From assembly GCA_003353825.1 (NCBI GenBank), contig PIVW01000313.1, positions 1 through 6,897 on the forward strand: a stretch of 6,897 nucleotides of DNA. The letters are read 5' to 3'. Shown piece after piece: positions 5,974 to 6,897 of the stretch (positions are counted from its first letter, which is position 1; the number at the start of each line of letters is the position of its first letter). The notes under the pieces are model-generated. The model saw only the letters and a program-made list of their open reading frames with translations. It ran no database searches and was not told where the DNA came from. The stretch is from Chloroflexota bacterium (GTDB lineage Bacteria; Chloroflexota; Anaerolineae; J102). Position numbers and translations under genes: made by a program.

Positions 5974-6054
5974 TTACAAGCACAAACGACCTTCCCAGGT
6001 GTGGGAGGGCTTGTTGTTCTTGTTGCGCTTAACAAAGCTGAAGGTGTGAATCAT
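5974..6054 (-). CDS. Putative leader peptide (26 codons) upstream of the LysE-family gene
   Basis: An ATG at 6054, about 30 nt after the predicted transcription start, opens a 26-codon frame ending in TAA. Residues 8-16 read VKRNKNNKP, with three Lys codons, one Arg and three Asn codons. The later codons fold into a hairpin: 6009-6002 pairs with 5997-5990 with one mismatch around the loop CACC. Flanking ACAAGC (6014-6009) and GCTTGT (5982-5977) can enclose it as an alternative. The terminator follows 38 nt after the stop codon. The layout resembles a leader-peptide attenuator, but the basic codons are not an uninterrupted run, no Shine-Dalgarno is visible, and only a 5-bp antiterminator (5991-5987 with 5935-5931) could be found. 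The alternative is a structured noncoding RNA in which the ORF is accidental. Confidence 0.4.
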   Translation of the reverse strand: MIHTFSFVKRNKNNKPSHTWEGRLCL

Positions 6055-6090
6055 GGATGTGTTTGCAGAAGGTGCTAGCAAGTTGGCGCA

Positions 6091-6118
6091 ATCATACCAA
6101 GTATTTGAGATTTGTCAA
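6091..6118 (-). promoter_or_regulatory. Sigma-70 promoter with extended -10
   Basis: On the minus strand a perfect -35 TTGACA (6118-6113) is followed after 16 bp by TATGAT (6096-6091), with TG one base before the -10 hexamer. The predicted transcription start is near 6084. It is the best promoter in the window and points into the 26-codon ORF, the GNRA terminator and then the LysE-family gene. Confidence 0.8.
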
Positions 6119-6123
6119 ATCGA

Positions 6124-6136
6124 GAAAACCGTTTTC
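6124..6136. promoter_or_regulatory. Perfect 6-bp-arm palindrome just upstream of the -35 box
   Basis: The sequence gaaaac, one central c, then gttttc is a perfect inverted repeat. It lies five bases upstream of the -35 hexamer of the 6091-6118 promoter, at about -40 to -52 from the predicted start, and after the stop of the membrane protein gene. The position suits an activator site or an UP-like element. No T-run follows on either strand, so it is not an intrinsic terminator. No regulator gene is in the window. Confidence 0.35.
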
Positions 6137-6145
6137 AGAGATGTT

Positions 6146-6598
6146 TCATTTCACCTCCCAAATGGCGATGACCAGCACGGTTCCCAGTGAAACCAATCCC
6201 ACAAAGAATAGTAAGCCCGCGACTCGCAGCGCCCGAGACTTCGAACGAACCAGGTCTTTGAACTTCTCTTCCTGGTCGTCAGGTTTGGCACTTGCCACTG
6301 CGATGTGGCGCGGCTTTAACGCCAATAGCGCCGCCAGTACTGCCAAGAGCAAAGATATGACGGTAGCCGCCCCCAACCAATGCACGATCGGGTGGATGAA
6401 ATAATTGGGTAGAGGATCTTTGGCCACGGCAAGTACGGTAAAGAGGACGGCAATCAGGGTAGTGACCAGGGTGATGATCTGACGTGCTGCCGAATCCAGA
6501 TTATCTGGTGACTTCAGCACCTGTTCGGCATACCACTGGTCCAGCTTGCGCTCCCTGACCGTCTCCGGCGCCACGGCTACGATTTCAACTTTCGCCAT
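6146..6598 (-). CDS. Three-helix membrane protein of unknown function
   Basis: The 150-residue product has a polar N-terminal segment of about 39 residues, a first membrane helix (about 40-58), a second (about 73-95), a charged linker rich in Lys, Asp and Arg (about 96-125), and a third helix (about 126-147) that ends the protein. There is no signal peptide, so the N-terminus is probably cytoplasmic. I do not recognise the family. The arrangement of soluble head, helix pair, charged linker and last helix is seen in several small bacterial membrane proteins, including some effectors, but no diagnostic motif is present. The ATG at 6598 is supported by GGAGG at 6605-6609. It follows a small CxxC ORF with a one-base gap, suggesting the two were an operon before the insertion at about 6690 removed the upstream part. 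Confidence 0.8.
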   Translation of the reverse strand: MAKVEIVAVAPETVRERKLDQWYAEQVLKSPDNLDSAARQIITLVTTLIAVLFTVLAVAKDPLPNYFIHPIVHWLGAATVISLLLAVLAALLALKPRHIAVASAKPDDQEEKFKDLVRSKSRALRVAGLLFFVGLVSLGTVLVIAIWEVK

Positions 6599-6599
6599 G

Positions 6600-6761
6600 T
6601 TAATCCTCCGTGATTTTCACCGTGTAGATCCAACGTTCGCTACAAACCGAACATTTGACTCGATAGCGCTCGTAACGCACGTTTGCCGGGTAGTGGTTAC
6701 ATATTGACTGAAAATGTTCCAATTGATATTCTGCGTTAAAAGCAATCGAGCGGAGTACCAT
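6600..6761 (-). pseudogene. Small CxxC (zinc-ribbon-like) ORF, probably the 3' remnant of a gene cut by the IS
   Basis: A 53-codon frame starts at ATG 6761 and ends with TAA at 6602-6600, one base before the next gene. Its last 26 codons look like a real protein: VRYERYRVKCSVCSERWIY with a CxxC pair (Cys37, Cys40) and a Tyr/Arg-rich start. A GTG at 6680 could begin this part. The last codons hold the Shine-Dalgarno of the downstream gene, as is common in operons. The first 24 codons lie in AT-rich DNA that I assign to the insertion element, so the true N-terminus is probably missing. The alternative is an intact small zinc-binding protein. No function is proposed. Confidence 0.4.
6605..6609 (-). 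promoter_or_regulatory. Shine-Dalgarno of the three-helix membrane protein gene
   Basis: GGAGG on the minus strand lies 6 nt before the ATG at 6598 and fixes that start. Confidence 0.75.
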
Positions 6762-6897
6762 TATGATTCAGAATGTTATCACATATCATTGTACGAAGAG
6801 TAACAGTGTCAACATAAGCAAAAACGGCACAGATTACAAAGACGAGCAAAAGTTTCATTGCCTTGAATGGAATGCCTATGGAACCTTGGAACCAATA
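6689..6897 (+). mobile_element. Left part of an IS1-family insertion sequence (runs off the window)
   Basis: Base composition drops from balanced to AT-rich near 6690 and stays so to the edge, where the start of an IS1-type transposase is read on the opposite strand to all other genes. The left boundary is a guess: ggtagtg at 6689 resembles the GGT-start of IS1-type ends, but the right end is outside the window, so neither terminal repeats nor a target duplication can be confirmed. Confidence 0.5.
6763..6897 (+). CDS. IS1-family transposase, N-terminal zinc-finger part (partial, possibly degenerate)
   Basis: From ATG 6763 an open frame of 45 codons reaches the window edge. It contains VNISKNGTDYKDEQKFHC (16-33) and NAYGTLEP (37-44), the pattern of the N-terminal InsA-like zinc finger of IS1-type transposases common in cyanobacteria and Chloroflexota. 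The family normally has CxxC ... CxxC here. This copy has Cys10-x-x-Ser13 and Cys33-x-x-Trp36, so two of the four zinc ligands are replaced. Both fit single-base changes (TGT to AGT, and TGC or TGT to TGG). The element may therefore be decaying, although the frame is still open. Confidence 0.7.
   Translation, partial: MIQNVITYHCTKSNSVNISKNGTDYKDEQKFHCLEWNAYGTLEPI

Noticed and set aside
5783..6049. 88-codon plus-strand frame across the exporter leader
   Set aside because: It reads through the tandem repeat and both hairpins of the minus-strand leader, and no ribosome site or family resemblance is seen.
6783..6812. TTGACA with a weak -10 on the minus strand, as promoter for the CxxC ORF
   Set aside because: The -10 candidates at 17-18 bp spacing (ATGATA, TGATAT) match poorly, and the site lies inside the transposase gene.
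6736..6897. Minus-strand frame open to the right edge with a signal-peptide-like MKLLLVFVI segment
   Set aside because: It lies antisense to the recognisable IS1-type transposase; the hydrophobic stretch is the reverse complement of Lys/Asp-rich transposase codons.

Overview
This window carries the conversion half of an amino-group-carrier-protein (LysW) lysine biosynthesis operon, all on the minus strand. Reading in the direction of transcription (high to low coordinates), the order is a LysE/RhtB-family exporter (5147-5773), a leader region with a putative lysine attenuator (4850-5021), then lysW, lysX, lysY, lysZ and lysJ down to position 124. LysW carries alpha-aminoadipate on its C-terminal glutamate. 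LysX attaches the substrate, LysZ phosphorylates it, LysY reduces it to the semialdehyde and LysJ aminates it. The releasing enzyme (LysK) and the genes that make alpha-aminoadipate are not in the window.

The LysW pathway is found mainly in Deinococcota, many Chloroflexota and archaea. The mix of bacterial-type promoters, intrinsic terminators, moderately GC-rich coding DNA and spacers full of 7-8 bp tandem repeats makes me favour a Chloroflexota bacterium of the Anaerolineae/Caldilineae kind. This is inference; no rRNA or marker gene is present.

Region by region: 1-123 lies downstream of lysJ and shows no gene and no convincing terminator (only a 7-base inverted match, 21-27 with 109-115). 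124-4733 is the lys operon; only lysW and lysX overlap, and the other gaps (126-184 nt) are filled with short-period tandem repeats. 4734-5146 is the lysW leader: a 35-codon ORF with two Lys-Lys pairs, mutually exclusive hairpins and a terminator with a T-run, all upstream of lysW. 5147-5773 is the exporter. 5774-6145 is a second leader: a near-consensus sigma-70 promoter, a 26-codon ORF with Lys/Arg/Asn codons, a GNRA-looped terminator with nine T residues, and a heptamer array abutting the exporter gene. 6146-6598 encodes a three-helix membrane protein of unknown function, preceded by a small CxxC ORF. From about 6690 to the right edge the DNA becomes AT-rich and holds, on the plus strand, the start of an IS1-family transposase in which two of the four zinc-finger cysteines appear to be lost.

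The most interesting content is regulatory. Two successive leader-ORF-plus-terminator modules stand before a lysine-type exporter and before the lysine operon, and every sizeable spacer of the cluster carries heptamer or octamer tandem repeats of differing sequence.
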